Shown: positions 1 to 9,206, counted from the stretch's first letter. The stretch: 64,000 nt of DNA from Kaistia algarum (GCF_026343945.1 NZ_JAPKNJ010000001.1:2604001-2668000); one strand, 5' to 3'. Numbers and translations are program-made. Notes: generated by a model from the letters alone, not told the origin.

Positions 1-1
1 G

Positions 2-934
2 CTGACCGACAACAGTCAGATCGTGCTCATCGGCCTGCTGATCGGGCTGTGCCTCGCCATCTCGCTGGCGGCGCCGCAATTCTATTCCGCCGACAACGCC
101 ATCGCGATCCTGAGGCAATGTTCGCTGGTGCTGATCGTCGCTGTCGGCATGACCATGCTGCTCGTCGCCGGCGAGGTCGATCTCTCGGTCGGCGCGTCGC
201 TTGCCTTTACCGGCTGCGTCGCGATGGACGTGACCAACCGAACCCATTCGGTGGCGCTCGGCACGATCGCCGCGCTGGCCTTCGCCGGAGCGGTCGGGCT
301 CTTCAACGGCCTCGTCGTGACCCGCCTCCGGATCAACTCGCTGATCGCCACAATCGCGACCATGATGATCCTGCAAGGCGGTGTGTTCCTCTATACGCGC
401 GAAGCCGTGCAGAACGGCCACCAGCTCGATGCCTTCACGGCGATCGGCGCCGGCTATGTCGGGCCGATCCCGATCCCGGTGATCCTGGCGATCGTCATCT
501 TCGTCATCGGCTTCATCGCGCTGCGCTTCACGCTGTTCGGCCGCTATCTCTATGCCGTCGGCGCCAATCTGAAGGCGGCGCGGCTCTCGGGCCTCCGGGC
601 CGAGCGGCTGAAGCTGATCGCCTTCGTCATCACCGGCCTGCTCGTCGGCGTCGCCGGGCTGATCCTTTCCTCGCTGATGAATGCCGGCCAACCGACGGCG
701 GGGCGGGGCTTCGAGCTGACCGTGATCGCCGCGGTGATCCTTGGCGGCACCTCGCTTGCTGGCGGGCGCGGCACGCTGATGGGAACTCTGCTCGGCGTGC
801 TGCTGCTCAAGGTCATCGACAACGGGATCATCATCCTGCGCTGGAACCAGGATCTGCAGATGGTCGTGCCCGGCCTCGTCATCATCCTCGCCACTTGGCT
901 CGATCTCGTGCGGAGGCGCGGCGATGCTCGCTGA
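2..934 (+). CDS. CUT2 sugar ABC transporter permease, 5' end outside the window
   Basis: This is the membrane channel subunit of a ribose-type (RbsC family) sugar importer. The reading frame is open to base 2, so the true start lies upstream; 310 residues are visible, close to the usual 320-340. Most of the protein is hydrophobic helices, with the family signatures GEVDLSVGA early and VILGGTSLAGGRGT near the C-terminus. A GTG at 23 is available but has no clear ribosome site and would remove part of the first helix. The stop overlaps the downstream ATPase start by 11 bases, implying one operon. A second, different permease follows the ATPase, so the channel is probably a heterodimer. The binding protein is not in view. 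The substrate cannot be read from the sequence; a sugar-like compound is inferred from the family. Confidence 0.9.
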   Translation: MTDNSQIVLIGLLIGLCLAISLAAPQFYSADNAIAILRQCSLVLIVAVGMTMLLVAGEVDLSVGASLAFTGCVAMDVTNRTHSVALGTIAALAFAGAVGLFNGLVVTRLRINSLIATIATMMILQGGVFLYTREAVQNGHQLDAFTAIGAGYVGPIPIPVILAIVIFVIGFIALRFTLFGRYLYAVGANLKAARLSGLRAERLKLIAFVITGLLVGVAGLILSSLMNAGQPTAGRGFELTVIAAVILGGTSLAGGRGTLMGTLLGVLLLKVIDNGIIILRWNQDLQMVVPGLVIILATWLDLVRRRGDAR

Positions 935-2447
935 ACCGTCGCAGAAGCCGGCGATCTCGCTGGATGTTCCCGCGCTCGACATGCGCGGCATCGGCAAGCG
1001 CTTCCCCGGCGTCGTGGCGCTGGACGGCGTCGACCTGACGCTGATGCCCGGCAAGGTGCATGCGCTGATGGGCGAGAACGGCGCCGGCAAATCGACCCTG
1101 ATCAAGATCCTGGCCGGGGTCTATGGAAAGGACAACGGCACGATCGCCATTGCCGGAGAGGAGACCGAACTGAAGACGCCGCGCGATGCGCTGAAGAAGG
1201 GCATCAAGGTCGTCTTCCAGGAAATCGCGCTGATCTCCGAATTCACCGTCGCCGAGAACATCGTCCTCGAGGAATACCCGAAACGTCCCGGCGGCTCGAT
1301 CGACTGGAAGACCATCCGCACCGAGGCCAAGGCGTTGTTCGACCGCATCGGCTTCGCCGTCGATCCGGCGGCGCGGACCGGCGATCTTCCCGTCAGCCAG
1401 CAACAGATGGTCGAGATCGCCCGCGCGCTGGCGCATGAGGCAAAGATCGTCGTCATGGACGAGCCGACCTCGTCGCTGACGCCGAAGGAAGTCGAACTGC
1501 TCTTCGTCGTCATCCGGCGCCTGACCTCGCTCGGCATCGCCGTCCTCTATGTGAGCCACAAGCTCGACGAGGTGTTCGAGATTTCGGACACGGTGACGGT
1601 GCTGCGCGATGGCCGCCATATCTCGACCAAGCCGACCTCCGAACATACGAATGACAGCCTGATCCAGGACATGATCGGCCGGCGGATCGAAAACCTCTTT
1701 CCGCGCTCGCGCCAGCATGCGACCGGCAAGGTTGCGGTGAAGGTCGAAGGACTTTCGACCGACGCCAAATTGAAGGACGTCTCCTTCGAGGCGCGGGCCG
1801 GCGAGGTGCTTGGCTTCTTCGGGCTGATGGGTGCCGGGCGCACCGAGCTTGCCAAAGCGATCGTCGGCTATGACCCGATCCGCACCGGGACGATCACGAT
1901 CGACGGCGCTCACCTGAAGCCGCACGATACGCGCACCGCTGTCTCGCTGGGCATCGGCCTCCTGACCGAGGACCGCAAGCTCGAAGGGCTGATGCTGGAA
2001 CTCCCCGTTCAGCAGAATATGAGCCTCGCCGCGCTTTCATCTTTCGCCAAGGCCGGCTTCGTCGACGAGGGTCGCGAGCGGAGCGCGGTGCAATCCTTCG
2101 TCGACCGGTTCCGAGTCAAGACGCCGAGCCTCGCCCAGCCGATCAAGAACCTCTCCGGCGGCAACCAGCAGAAGGTGCTGCTGGCGCGCTGGCTGATGCG
2201 GGGCCTCAAGGTCATTGTCGTCGACGAGCCGACGCGGGGCATCGATGTCGGTGCCAAGTCGGAGATCTTCGCGCTGATCGACCGCCTCGCCGGCGAGGGC
2301 CTCGCCGTCATCATGATGACCTCGGAAATGCCCGAGCTGCTCGGCCTCTCCGACCGCATCGCGGTCATGGCGGAGGGGCGGCTGACCGCGACCTTCTCGC
2401 GTGAGGAAGCGACGCAGGAAAGGATCTTGAATGCCGCGATCGCCTAG
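924..2447 (+). CDS. CUT2 sugar ABC transporter ATP-binding protein (RbsA-like, two nucleotide-binding domains)
   Basis: This 507-residue protein energises sugar import and has the standard RbsA length with two fused ATPase domains. The N-terminal domain has Walker A GENGAGKST, the degenerate signature PVSQQQMVEIA and Walker B VVMDEPTS. The C-terminal domain has a degenerate P-loop (GLMGAGRTE), a full signature LSGGNQQKV and Walker B VVDEPTRGID, which is the usual asymmetry of this family. The ATG at 924 lies inside the end of the upstream permease gene and the 3' end overlaps the next permease gene, so the three transporter genes are tightly coupled. It should sit on the inner face of the membrane and serve both permeases. 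Confidence 0.95.
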   Translation: MLAEPSQKPAISLDVPALDMRGIGKRFPGVVALDGVDLTLMPGKVHALMGENGAGKSTLIKILAGVYGKDNGTIAIAGEETELKTPRDALKKGIKVVFQEIALISEFTVAENIVLEEYPKRPGGSIDWKTIRTEAKALFDRIGFAVDPAARTGDLPVSQQQMVEIARALAHEAKIVVMDEPTSSLTPKEVELLFVVIRRLTSLGIAVLYVSHKLDEVFEISDTVTVLRDGRHISTKPTSEHTNDSLIQDMIGRRIENLFPRSRQHATGKVAVKVEGLSTDAKLKDVSFEARAGEVLGFFGLMGAGRTELAKAIVGYDPIRTGTITIDGAHLKPHDTRTAVSLGIGLLTEDRKLEGLMLELPVQQNMSLAALSSFAKAGFVDEGRERSAVQSFVDRFRVKTPSLAQPIKNLSGGNQQKVLLARWLMRGLKVIVVDEPTRGIDVGAKSEIFALIDRLAGEGLAVIMMTSEMPELLGLSDRIAVMAEGRLTATFSREEATQERILNAAIA

Positions 2448-3420
2448 CCTTTCCGCTGCCGGCTCGTCGCCGGGCATCGCCCGCCTCTTCTTCCGCCGCA
2501 GCGAGGTCGGCCTTCTTGTCGCTCTGCTTGCCGTGATCCTGTTTTTCGCGCTCGCCTCCGACACGTTCCTGACCGTGCGCAATATGACCAATGTGCTCGG
2601 CCAAGCCTCGCTCGCCATGATCGCCGGCATCGGCGTCGCGATCGTCTTCATCTCGGGCGAGGTCGACGTCTCGGTCGGTTCGCTGGTCGCCGCGGTGGCG
2701 ATCCCGCTGATCACGGTGATGAATGCGACGGAATCGCTGGCGCTCGGCATCGCGGCGGCGCTGGCGCTCGGCCTTGCCATCGGCATCGTCAACGGCTTTC
2801 TCGCCGCCTATCTCGGCATCAATTCGCTGATCGTGACGCTCGGCACGCTCTTCATCCTGCGCGGCGGCGTCTATCTCTATACGGGTCAGAAGGCGATCCC
2901 GGACGATGTGGCGCTGGAGAGTTTCTTCCAGCTCGGCAATGGCCGCCTGCTGGGCGTCGTGCCCTGGCCGGCGGTGATCGCGCTCGTCCTGCTGCTCGTC
3001 TTCGCCTATGTGATGCGCCACCGCAGCTTCGGGCGGAAAGTCTATGCCGTCGGCGGCAATCCCGAGGTGGCGCGCCTCGCCGGCTATGATGTGAAGCGGG
3101 TCAAGTTCACCGGCTTCATCATCTCCTCGCTGCTTGCCACCGTCTCCGGCATATTGCTCGCCTCGCGCCTCGGCTCGGCCGTGCATGTCGCCGGCATCGG
3201 CTTCGAATTCCAGGTGGTGGCGGCCGTGGTGCTCGGCGGCGTCAGCCTTTCCGGCGGCGTCGGCTCGCTGTTCGGCGCCGCGCTCGGCGTGCTGATCCTC
3301 TCCTTTCTGTCGAACGGGCTGGGCATGCTCGATCTCGCCACCGAATGGCAGCTCGTCATCACCGGCTTCATCATCATCGCCGCCGTCGGTTTCGACGAGT
3401 GGAAGCGGCGCCAGCCATAG
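2431..3420 (+). CDS. CUT2 sugar ABC transporter permease (RbsC-like)
   Basis: This is the second membrane subunit of the importer (329 residues). It has the RbsC-family signatures GEVDVSVGS in the first half and VVLGGVSLSGGVGS near the C-terminus, spread over about ten hydrophobic segments. It differs clearly from the first permease, so the pair probably form a heterodimeric channel. The start overlaps the ATPase gene by 17 bases. The gene ends 11 bases before the short-chain dehydrogenase gene, so the transporter leads straight into catabolic genes. That layout argues that the enzymes downstream act on the imported compound. Confidence 0.93.
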   Translation: MPRSPSLSAAGSSPGIARLFFRRSEVGLLVALLAVILFFALASDTFLTVRNMTNVLGQASLAMIAGIGVAIVFISGEVDVSVGSLVAAVAIPLITVMNATESLALGIAAALALGLAIGIVNGFLAAYLGINSLIVTLGTLFILRGGVYLYTGQKAIPDDVALESFFQLGNGRLLGVVPWPAVIALVLLLVFAYVMRHRSFGRKVYAVGGNPEVARLAGYDVKRVKFTGFIISSLLATVSGILLASRLGSAVHVAGIGFEFQVVAAVVLGGVSLSGGVGSLFGAALGVLILSFLSNGLGMLDLATEWQLVITGFIIIAAVGFDEWKRRQP

Positions 3421-3431
3421 GAGGGCGGGTC

Positions 3432-4217
3432 ATGGGACGTCTTGAAGGCAAGACCGCCGTCGTCACCGGCGCCGCCGACGGGATCGGCAATGCCATCGCG
3501 TCGGGCATGGCGCGTGAGGGCGCCCGCGTCTTCCTCTCCGATATCGACGATGCGAAAGGCGAGGCGGCAGCACAGGCGATCCGCGCCACCGGCGGCCACG
3601 CCACCTATGTCCATTGCGACGTCGCGGTCGAGGGCGATATCGCCGCGTTGATCGAGAAGGCCGTCGAGGAGACGGGCCGGATCGACGTGCTCGTCAACAA
3701 TGCGGCGATCGCGATCGGCGGCATGCCGGTCCATGAGATGACCGACACGCAATGGCATCGCCTGATCGCGGTCAACCTCACCTCGGTCTTTCGCGGTTGC
3801 AAGTTCGTCCTGCCGCACATGATCCGCCAGAAATCCGGTTCGGTGATCAACATGGCATCGGCGCAGGGCCATGTTGGCCTCGATGGCTGGACCGCCTATG
3901 CCGGCGCCAAGGGCGCGGTGCTGTCGATGACGCGGCAGATGGCTGTCGAGTTCGGGCCCGCAGGCGTGCGCTTCAATTCGATCTCGCCGGGCACGATCGC
4001 GACGCCGATGAACGAGAAGGTCATCGCCGATCTCGGCGAGCATGTGGCCCGCGCCTGGGTCAAGATGCACCCGATCGGCCGCATCGGAAAACCGGAAGAA
4101 GTCGCGGAAGCGGCGATCTATCTGGCGAGCGACGCAGCCGGATTCACAACTGGCATCGATCTCAAGGTGGATGGCGGCCTGACCGCCGCCCCGCGCTTCG
4201 TGCCGGACCTCGTCTGA
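3432..4217 (+). CDS. Short-chain dehydrogenase/reductase (SDR)
   Basis: This 261-residue protein is a classical NAD(P)-dependent alcohol or polyol dehydrogenase. The cofactor motif TGAADGIG lies at residues 12-19, the NNAAIA segment follows, the catalytic serine is in INMASAQG, and the active-site YAGAK (Y-x-x-x-K) follows it. The ATG at 3432 is chosen because GGAGGG stands just upstream and the protein then begins directly before the Rossmann fold; longer in-frame openings have no ribosome site. It lies between a sugar importer and a CoA-transferase, so it likely oxidises the imported compound or a derived hydroxyacid. The SDR fold does not identify the substrate. Confidence 0.9.
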   Translation: MGRLEGKTAVVTGAADGIGNAIASGMAREGARVFLSDIDDAKGEAAAQAIRATGGHATYVHCDVAVEGDIAALIEKAVEETGRIDVLVNNAAIAIGGMPVHEMTDTQWHRLIAVNLTSVFRGCKFVLPHMIRQKSGSVINMASAQGHVGLDGWTAYAGAKGAVLSMTRQMAVEFGPAGVRFNSISPGTIATPMNEKVIADLGEHVARAWVKMHPIGRIGKPEEVAEAAIYLASDAAGFTTGIDLKVDGGLTAAPRFVPDLV

Positions 4218-4243
4218 CGCCAGACTCAACGAAAGCAGGAACC

Positions 4244-5449
4244 ATGGAAAAGGCCCTCTCCGGCGTCACAATCCTCGATTTCAGCCATCTGCTCCAGGGG
4301 CCGTTCGCGACGCAATTGCTCGCCGATTTGGGCGCCGATGTGATCAAGATCGAGCGCGCCGGCCCCGGCGATCTGTTTCGCTCCATGACCTTCTTCGCCA
4401 AATGGGTCGGCGGCTCGGAAAGCCCGAATTTCCTCGCCTGGAACCGCAACAAACGGTCGATCGCGCTCAATCTGAAGAGCCGCAAGGTCCATTCGATCAT
4501 CATGGAAATGGCGAAGAAGGCCGATGTCGTCGTGCAGAATTTCCGCCCCGGCGTGCTCGACCGGCTCGGCTATGGCTATGAGGATTTCAAGGCCGTCAAT
4601 CCGCGCATCGTCTATTGCGCCGGCTCCGGCTATGGCGAGGAAGGCCCCTATCTGGATCGCCCCGGCCAGGACATGCTGATCCAGGGCCTCGTCGGCCTCC
4701 AGACCAATACCGGCCGTGGCGATGGCCCGCCCATCCCCGCCGGCTCGGGCCTTGCCGATCAGATCGGCGCGATGAACATGGTCTATGGCATCCTCGCCGC
4801 GTTGCTCTGGCGCGAGAAAAGCGGCAAGGGCCAGAAGATCGAGGTCAATCTCATGGCCGGCATGCTCGCCCATCTCGGCCAGGAATATTGCGCCGTGCTG
4901 AACCTCGACGAAGATTTCGTGCGGCCGAATTCCGGCATCGGCCATCCAGGCATGCAAGCGCCCTTCGGCGTCTATGAGACGCGCGACGGGCGCTATGTCT
5001 CGATCGCCATGAGCCCGTTCAAGACGCTCTATACCGTACTCGAAGCCCCGCATCTGGCTAGCTATGACGATCTCGAAACACTCTTCAAGAAGCGCGACGA
5101 GGTCTGGGAGAAGGTCAACGCCGAGACGACGAAGTTCGACATGGACGATCTGCTGGAGCGCATGCTCGGCGTCGACATCTGGTGCGCGCCTGTGCAGGAC
5201 ATCCGCGCGGCGAGTGAGGACGCGCAGGTCGTGCACATGAAGATGATCTCGTCCTACGAGCATCCGAAGGCTGGCACGGTCAAGGTCGTTGCCCCCGCGA
5301 TCCGCATGAGTGAGACGCCGCCCTCGATCGATCGCCCCGCGCCGATGGTCGGCGAGCATGGCCGCGAGATCCTCGCGGAGTTCGGGTTCGCCGCCGAGGA
5401 GATCGACGCGCTGGAGGCCTCTGGCGACATGACGATCGAGCGGGTCTAG
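4244..5449 (+). CDS. Class III CoA-transferase (CaiB/BaiF family)
   Basis: This 401-residue protein belongs to the formyl-CoA transferase/CaiB family, which moves CoA between carboxylic acids through an aspartyl-CoA thioester. The N-terminal LSGVTILDFSHLLQGPF and the DLGADVIKIERAGPGD stretch are typical, as is NRNKRSIALNLK. The likely catalytic aspartate is in RPGQDMLIQ. The ATG at 4244 is preceded by AAAGCAGGA; a longer in-frame opening back to 3752 overlaps the SDR gene and is not expected to be real. The stop is four bases before the enoyl-CoA hydratase gene. The pair suggests that an acid is activated to its CoA ester and then hydrated or dehydrated. The donor and acceptor acids are unknown. 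Confidence 0.9.
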   Translation: MEKALSGVTILDFSHLLQGPFATQLLADLGADVIKIERAGPGDLFRSMTFFAKWVGGSESPNFLAWNRNKRSIALNLKSRKVHSIIMEMAKKADVVVQNFRPGVLDRLGYGYEDFKAVNPRIVYCAGSGYGEEGPYLDRPGQDMLIQGLVGLQTNTGRGDGPPIPAGSGLADQIGAMNMVYGILAALLWREKSGKGQKIEVNLMAGMLAHLGQEYCAVLNLDEDFVRPNSGIGHPGMQAPFGVYETRDGRYVSIAMSPFKTLYTVLEAPHLASYDDLETLFKKRDEVWEKVNAETTKFDMDDLLERMLGVDIWCAPVQDIRAASEDAQVVHMKMISSYEHPKAGTVKVVAPAIRMSETPPSIDRPAPMVGEHGREILAEFGFAAEEIDALEASGDMTIERV

Positions 5450-5453
5450 CGCC

Positions 5454-6248
5454 ATGGCCGACGATTACGAGACGCTGACGATCGAGCGCGCCGACCGCGT
5501 GGCGCTGGTCACCTTCCGCCGCGCCGACCAGCTCAACGCCATGAACCGGCGCATGCAGGCCGAGATCACCGAGGCGTTCGAGCGGCTCTCGGAGGATCGC
5601 AACGTCGGCGCGATCGTCGTCACCGGCGAGGGACGTGGGTTCATGGCCGGCGCCGATATCAAGGAATATGCGGCGCAGACCGGCCCTGAATTCGATGCCT
5701 TCCAGAAGGCTGGCGGGCGGATGTATGCGGCGATCGAGGACAATGCCAAGCCCATCATCGCGGCGGTGAACGGTTTCGCTCTCGGCGGCGGCTTCGAACT
5801 GGTGCTCTGCTGCGATCTGGTGCTCGCCTCGAACTTTGCCAAATTCGGTTTGCCGGAAATCAAGCTCGGCCTCGTCCCCGGCGGCGGCGGCACGCAGCGC
5901 AGCGTCGACAAGCTCGGCCGCAACCGCGCTAATTTCCTGCTGATGACCGGCGCGATCCTGCCCGCCGCCGATTTTGTCGCGTTGGGCCTCGTCAACGAGA
6001 TCGTCGAGGCGCCCGCTCTCGTGCCGCGTGCCCTGGAACTGGCGCGGACGATCGCGGCGGAGCCGGCCGACGCGGTCGAAGGGTTGAAACGGCTGACCGC
6101 CTTCGCGCTGTCGGGCGAACGCACGCTCGGCCTCGAACTGGAGCGTGAACTGGTATGCTCGCTCTATCGCAGCGACATCGGCCAGGCCCGCGTCCGGGAC
6201 TTCGCTGCGAAGAGCATCGCGCGGGCCGTGGAGAAGGCGAAACAATAA
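5454..6248 (+). CDS. Enoyl-CoA hydratase/isomerase family protein
   Basis: This 264-residue crotonase-fold enzyme should act on CoA thioesters. The oxyanion-hole segment RGFMAGADIKEYA and the core ALGGGFELVLCCD are present, as is PEIKLGLVPGGGGTQR. Both acidic residues expected of true hydratases are there: the glutamate in GGGFEL and the one in LPEIKLG. It could therefore add or remove water across a 2,3-double bond. The start follows the CoA-transferase stop by four bases and its own stop (TAATG) overlaps the next start. Crotonase-fold proteins also catalyse isomerisation, retro-aldol and hydrolysis reactions, so the exact reaction remains open. Confidence 0.92.
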   Translation: MADDYETLTIERADRVALVTFRRADQLNAMNRRMQAEITEAFERLSEDRNVGAIVVTGEGRGFMAGADIKEYAAQTGPEFDAFQKAGGRMYAAIEDNAKPIIAAVNGFALGGGFELVLCCDLVLASNFAKFGLPEIKLGLVPGGGGTQRSVDKLGRNRANFLLMTGAILPAADFVALGLVNEIVEAPALVPRALELARTIAAEPADAVEGLKRLTAFALSGERTLGLELERELVCSLYRSDIGQARVRDFAAKSIARAVEKAKQ

Positions 6249-7270
6249 TGAGCGAAGACCGGGGAGACTCCTATCGCGGGCTCGGCTGGGCGCATGGTGC
6301 GCTGACCGTGCAGCGGCTCGGCGCCATGATGGCGCCACTGACCTTCGTGCTTGCCGACGGACGGCAGGTAAGCCCGATGCATATAGCGCCCTGGGCCGGG
6401 GCGCCCGGGACGGAGGAATTGCCGGGCATCTTGCGGCGCCTTCGAGGCGACTGGTCCTGCGCGCCCTTCGGCTACGCTGTTCCGGTGCCGGATGCCGCGC
6501 CAGACTGGGCGGCTCTGCTCGGTACGCCGGAGCCCGGCGAGGAACTGCACGGCCATTCCTCGAATGCCGAATGGGAGTGGGACGAGGGCGAGGACGGCAC
6601 GCTGGCGCTGCGCCTCGTCTATCCGCCGGAAAGCCCGATCGAGCGCGTCGAGCGGCGGATCGAACCGGACCCCGCTGCGCCGGCCGTCGACATCGTCTTC
6701 AGCATCCATATCCGCGAATCCTGCCGCTTGCCGATCGGCATCCACCCGACCTTCCGCCTGCCGAAACTCGCGCAGGCCGCGCGGCTGGAGCCGGCGGCCT
6801 TCGCCGAGGGGCGCACCTATCCGGGCACGGTCGAGCCGGCCGCGCCGCTCTTCGCCATCGACCAGTGTTTCTCCGATCTTGCCGCCGTGCCGCTGCGCAG
6901 CGGCAGAACCTTTGACGCGACCCGTCTTCCCTTCGTCGATGATTCCGAGGAACTGGTTCAGCTGAACGGCATCGAGGGCAGCTGTGCGCTCGTCAACCGC
7001 GCCGAGGGCTATCGCGTCCGCCTCGTCTGGCAGAAGGAACATTTCCCAAGCCTGCTGCTCTGGTATTCGAATCGCGGACGGAAATTCAGCCCCTGGAACG
7101 GCGAGCAGGTGTCGATCGGCATCGAACCGCTCTGCTCGCCCTTCGGCCTCGGCCCGGCAACTGCGCGCGCCGACAACCCGATCGCGCGATCGGGCACGCC
7201 CACGGTCCGCGAATTCGCCGCCGGAGAGATCTTCACGACGCGCTACCGCATCGAAGCGGAAGCGATTTGA
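6248..7270 (+). CDS. Aldose 1-epimerase (galactose mutarotase-like) family protein
   Basis: The ATG at 6248 overlaps the stop of the upstream hydratase gene (TAATG), giving a 340-residue protein; a longer opening from 6155 would overlap the hydratase heavily and is rejected. The sequence has the beta-sandwich pattern of mutarotase-like proteins. Histidines are present in LHGHSSNAEW and IGIHPTFRLP, and an acidic residue in SIGIEPLCSPFG, matching the positions usually used for catalysis. Family members interconvert sugar anomers or bind carbohydrates. Its presence in the operon is the best sign that the imported compound is carbohydrate-like. It is distant from GalM, so the substrate and even enzymatic activity are inferred. 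Confidence 0.72.
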   Translation: MSEDRGDSYRGLGWAHGALTVQRLGAMMAPLTFVLADGRQVSPMHIAPWAGAPGTEELPGILRRLRGDWSCAPFGYAVPVPDAAPDWAALLGTPEPGEELHGHSSNAEWEWDEGEDGTLALRLVYPPESPIERVERRIEPDPAAPAVDIVFSIHIRESCRLPIGIHPTFRLPKLAQAARLEPAAFAEGRTYPGTVEPAAPLFAIDQCFSDLAAVPLRSGRTFDATRLPFVDDSEELVQLNGIEGSCALVNRAEGYRVRLVWQKEHFPSLLLWYSNRGRKFSPWNGEQVSIGIEPLCSPFGLGPATARADNPIARSGTPTVREFAAGEIFTTRYRIEAEAI

Positions 7271-7308
7271 GGATGGCGTCGTCGATGATGATCGCCGCCG
7301 GAAAGCAA

Positions 7309-7432
7309 GACCCTCACCCCAACCCTCTCCCGCAAGCTGGCGAGGGAGTTCCGATGGCGTTCGCCCCAGTCTCCACGATCTATCGTTGTCGCCCCCTCTC
7401 CCGCATGGCGGGAGAGGGTAGGGGTGAGGGTC
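7309..7432. repeat. Palindromic intergenic repeat (REP/RPE-like)
   Basis: The outer arms at 7309-7331 and 7410-7432 are near-perfect reverse complements built from ACCCTCACCC and CCCTCTCCC blocks. Inside the right half is a perfect 11-bp hairpin, CCCTCTCCCGC-ATG-GCGGGAGAGGG, at 7394-7418. This composition resembles the dispersed palindromes common between genes in Hyphomicrobiales genomes. It fills almost the whole gap between the epimerase-like gene and the fused CoA-transferase gene, and could act as an mRNA stabiliser or partial terminator within the operon. Copy number elsewhere in the genome cannot be seen here. Confidence 0.7.
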
Positions 7433-7442
7433 CTTCTGCCCA

Positions 7443-9206
7443 ATGACGCGACACAACCTCACCAAGTCCAACAGCCCCGCCTTCGTTGACCTCCCGACTC
7501 TTGCCGGGATGGTCGAGGATGGCGATCGCTTTGGCGTCGGCGGGCATCATTTCGCCCGGTTGCCGATCGCTTTGCTGCGCAGCATTGCTGCGCTGCACAA
7601 GACGAATCTCACCTACACCTCCTGGGCTGGCGGGCTGGCGCTCGAAATGCTGCTGGAGGCCGGCTGCGTCGGATCGATCGACCTTTGCTTCTCAAGCCTC
7701 GACATTTTCGGCCTGCCGCCGCGTTTTCGTGCCGTCGCCGAGGCCGGCGAGATCCCGGTGCGCGACTGGACGGCGCTCGCCATGATCGAGGCGCTTCGTG
7801 CTGCGCAGCAGAACCTGCCAGCCGGGCTTTTCCAGCTGCCGCTCGGCTCGGCGATGATGGAGAAGGTGCCGGGCGCCCGCGCCGTCGACGATCCGATCGC
7901 CGGCGAACCCATCGGCGCGATCCCGCCGCTCGTCCTCGACACGGTCGTGCTGCACGCGCCGCGCGCCGATGCCAGCGGCAATGTCCAGATCATCGGCGCG
8001 CGGGCGCTCGACCTTGCGATGGTCGGCGCGGCACGCAGGGTGCTCGTCACCGTCGACGAGATCGTGCCGGTTGGCGGCCTTGCCGCGGCCGGGCGGCAGA
8101 CCGTTCTGACGCGCAACCAGATCAGCGCAATCGCGCTCGTTCCCGGCGGAGCCTGGCCGACCTCCTGCTTGCCCTTTTATGCGACCGACTATGCCGCGCT
8201 CGCCGCCGCCTTTGCCGACGAGGCGCCTCTTGCCGACTGCCTCGCCCTGCCTGAGACAGGCCTGCCACCTCATTTGAAGCGCGCGGTCCGTATCCGTGCG
8301 GCGAAGCTGCCGGAACGCTTCCCCGCGATCCATGCGACTCCTGAAGTGCCGACGATCGACGAGATCCTGGTCGTCCGCCTCGCCGCCGAACTGGACGACG
8401 AGAGCTTCGCCTCGGCCGGCGCCGTCTCGCCGCTCGCCAATGTCGCCTATCGTCTCGCCAAGGCGACGCATGCGCCGGGGATGATGCTGGCCACGCTCTC
8501 CTGCGGCCATATCGACATCGAGCCCTCGCCGATGCTGCTTTCGGCGCTCGAAAGCCTCGACGCCGAGACGGCCGCCGGCCATGCCGGCGGCGACGATACC
8601 TATTCGACCTATTATCAGGCCGGCTCGGTGACGCATGAGATCATCGGCGCGGCGCAGATCGATCGCTTCGGCCGAGTCAATAATCTGGCGATCACCAAGA
8701 AGAGTGGCGGCATGCTGCGCCTGCCGGGGCAGGGCGGCATGGCGGACGTCGCCAACATGCATCGCGACTACGCGCTCTATGTCACGCGCCATTCGCGGTT
8801 GTCGCTGGTGGAGCGCGTCGACTTTGCCAGTTCGGGCCGCGGCCTTCTCGGCGCGGCCGAACGATCGTTAGCCGGCTATAGAACGGGCCGGGCACAGATC
8901 TTCACCGATCTCTGCGTCTTCCGACTCGACGAAGCAACGGGGGAACTGGTTGTCGCCGAGATCATGCCCGGCGCCAGTCGAGAGGCGATCGTTGCGGCCA
9001 CCGGCTTCGAGCCGCGCTTCGCCGCCGATTGCCGCGAGGTGCCGCTGCCGGACCGCGATGGACTGGACATACTGCGCCACCGCATCGATCCGCTCGGCCT
9101 CCGCCGGCTCGAATTCGTCAGTGCCCGCGATCGCGGCGGATTGATCGCCGAGATTCTCGCCGCCGATCGCTCGCTCATCGATCAGCTGGGAGGAACCACA
9201 TCCTGA
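7443..9206 (+). CDS. Fused family I CoA-transferase (alpha and beta halves in one chain)
   Basis: This 587-residue protein joins two domains that are usually separate subunits. The N-terminal half begins with GDRFGVGGHHFARLP, matching the G-x-G-G CoA-binding loop of the alpha subunit, and continues to about residue 290. The C-terminal half (from about TIDEILVVRLAAEL) contains THAPGMMLATLSCGHID and GAAQIDRFGRVNN, typical of glutaconate CoA-transferase/IpdB-like beta subunits. The glutamate that carries CoA in true transferases (E-S-G or E-N-G) is not seen; the aligned stretch reads LSCG. The protein may therefore be a hydrolase or lyase like IpdAB rather than a transferase. There is only a weak GAGGG upstream of the ATG. 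It is followed by a coupled lactonase gene. Confidence 0.82.
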   Translation: MTRHNLTKSNSPAFVDLPTLAGMVEDGDRFGVGGHHFARLPIALLRSIAALHKTNLTYTSWAGGLALEMLLEAGCVGSIDLCFSSLDIFGLPPRFRAVAEAGEIPVRDWTALAMIEALRAAQQNLPAGLFQLPLGSAMMEKVPGARAVDDPIAGEPIGAIPPLVLDTVVLHAPRADASGNVQIIGARALDLAMVGAARRVLVTVDEIVPVGGLAAAGRQTVLTRNQISAIALVPGGAWPTSCLPFYATDYAALAAAFADEAPLADCLALPETGLPPHLKRAVRIRAAKLPERFPAIHATPEVPTIDEILVVRLAAELDDESFASAGAVSPLANVAYRLAKATHAPGMMLATLSCGHIDIEPSPMLLSALESLDAETAAGHAGGDDTYSTYYQAGSVTHEIIGAAQIDRFGRVNNLAITKKSGGMLRLPGQGGMADVANMHRDYALYVTRHSRLSLVERVDFASSGRGLLGAAERSLAGYRTGRAQIFTDLCVFRLDEATGELVVAEIMPGASREAIVAATGFEPRFAADCREVPLPDRDGLDILRHRIDPLGLRRLEFVSARDRGGLIAEILAADRSLIDQLGGTTS

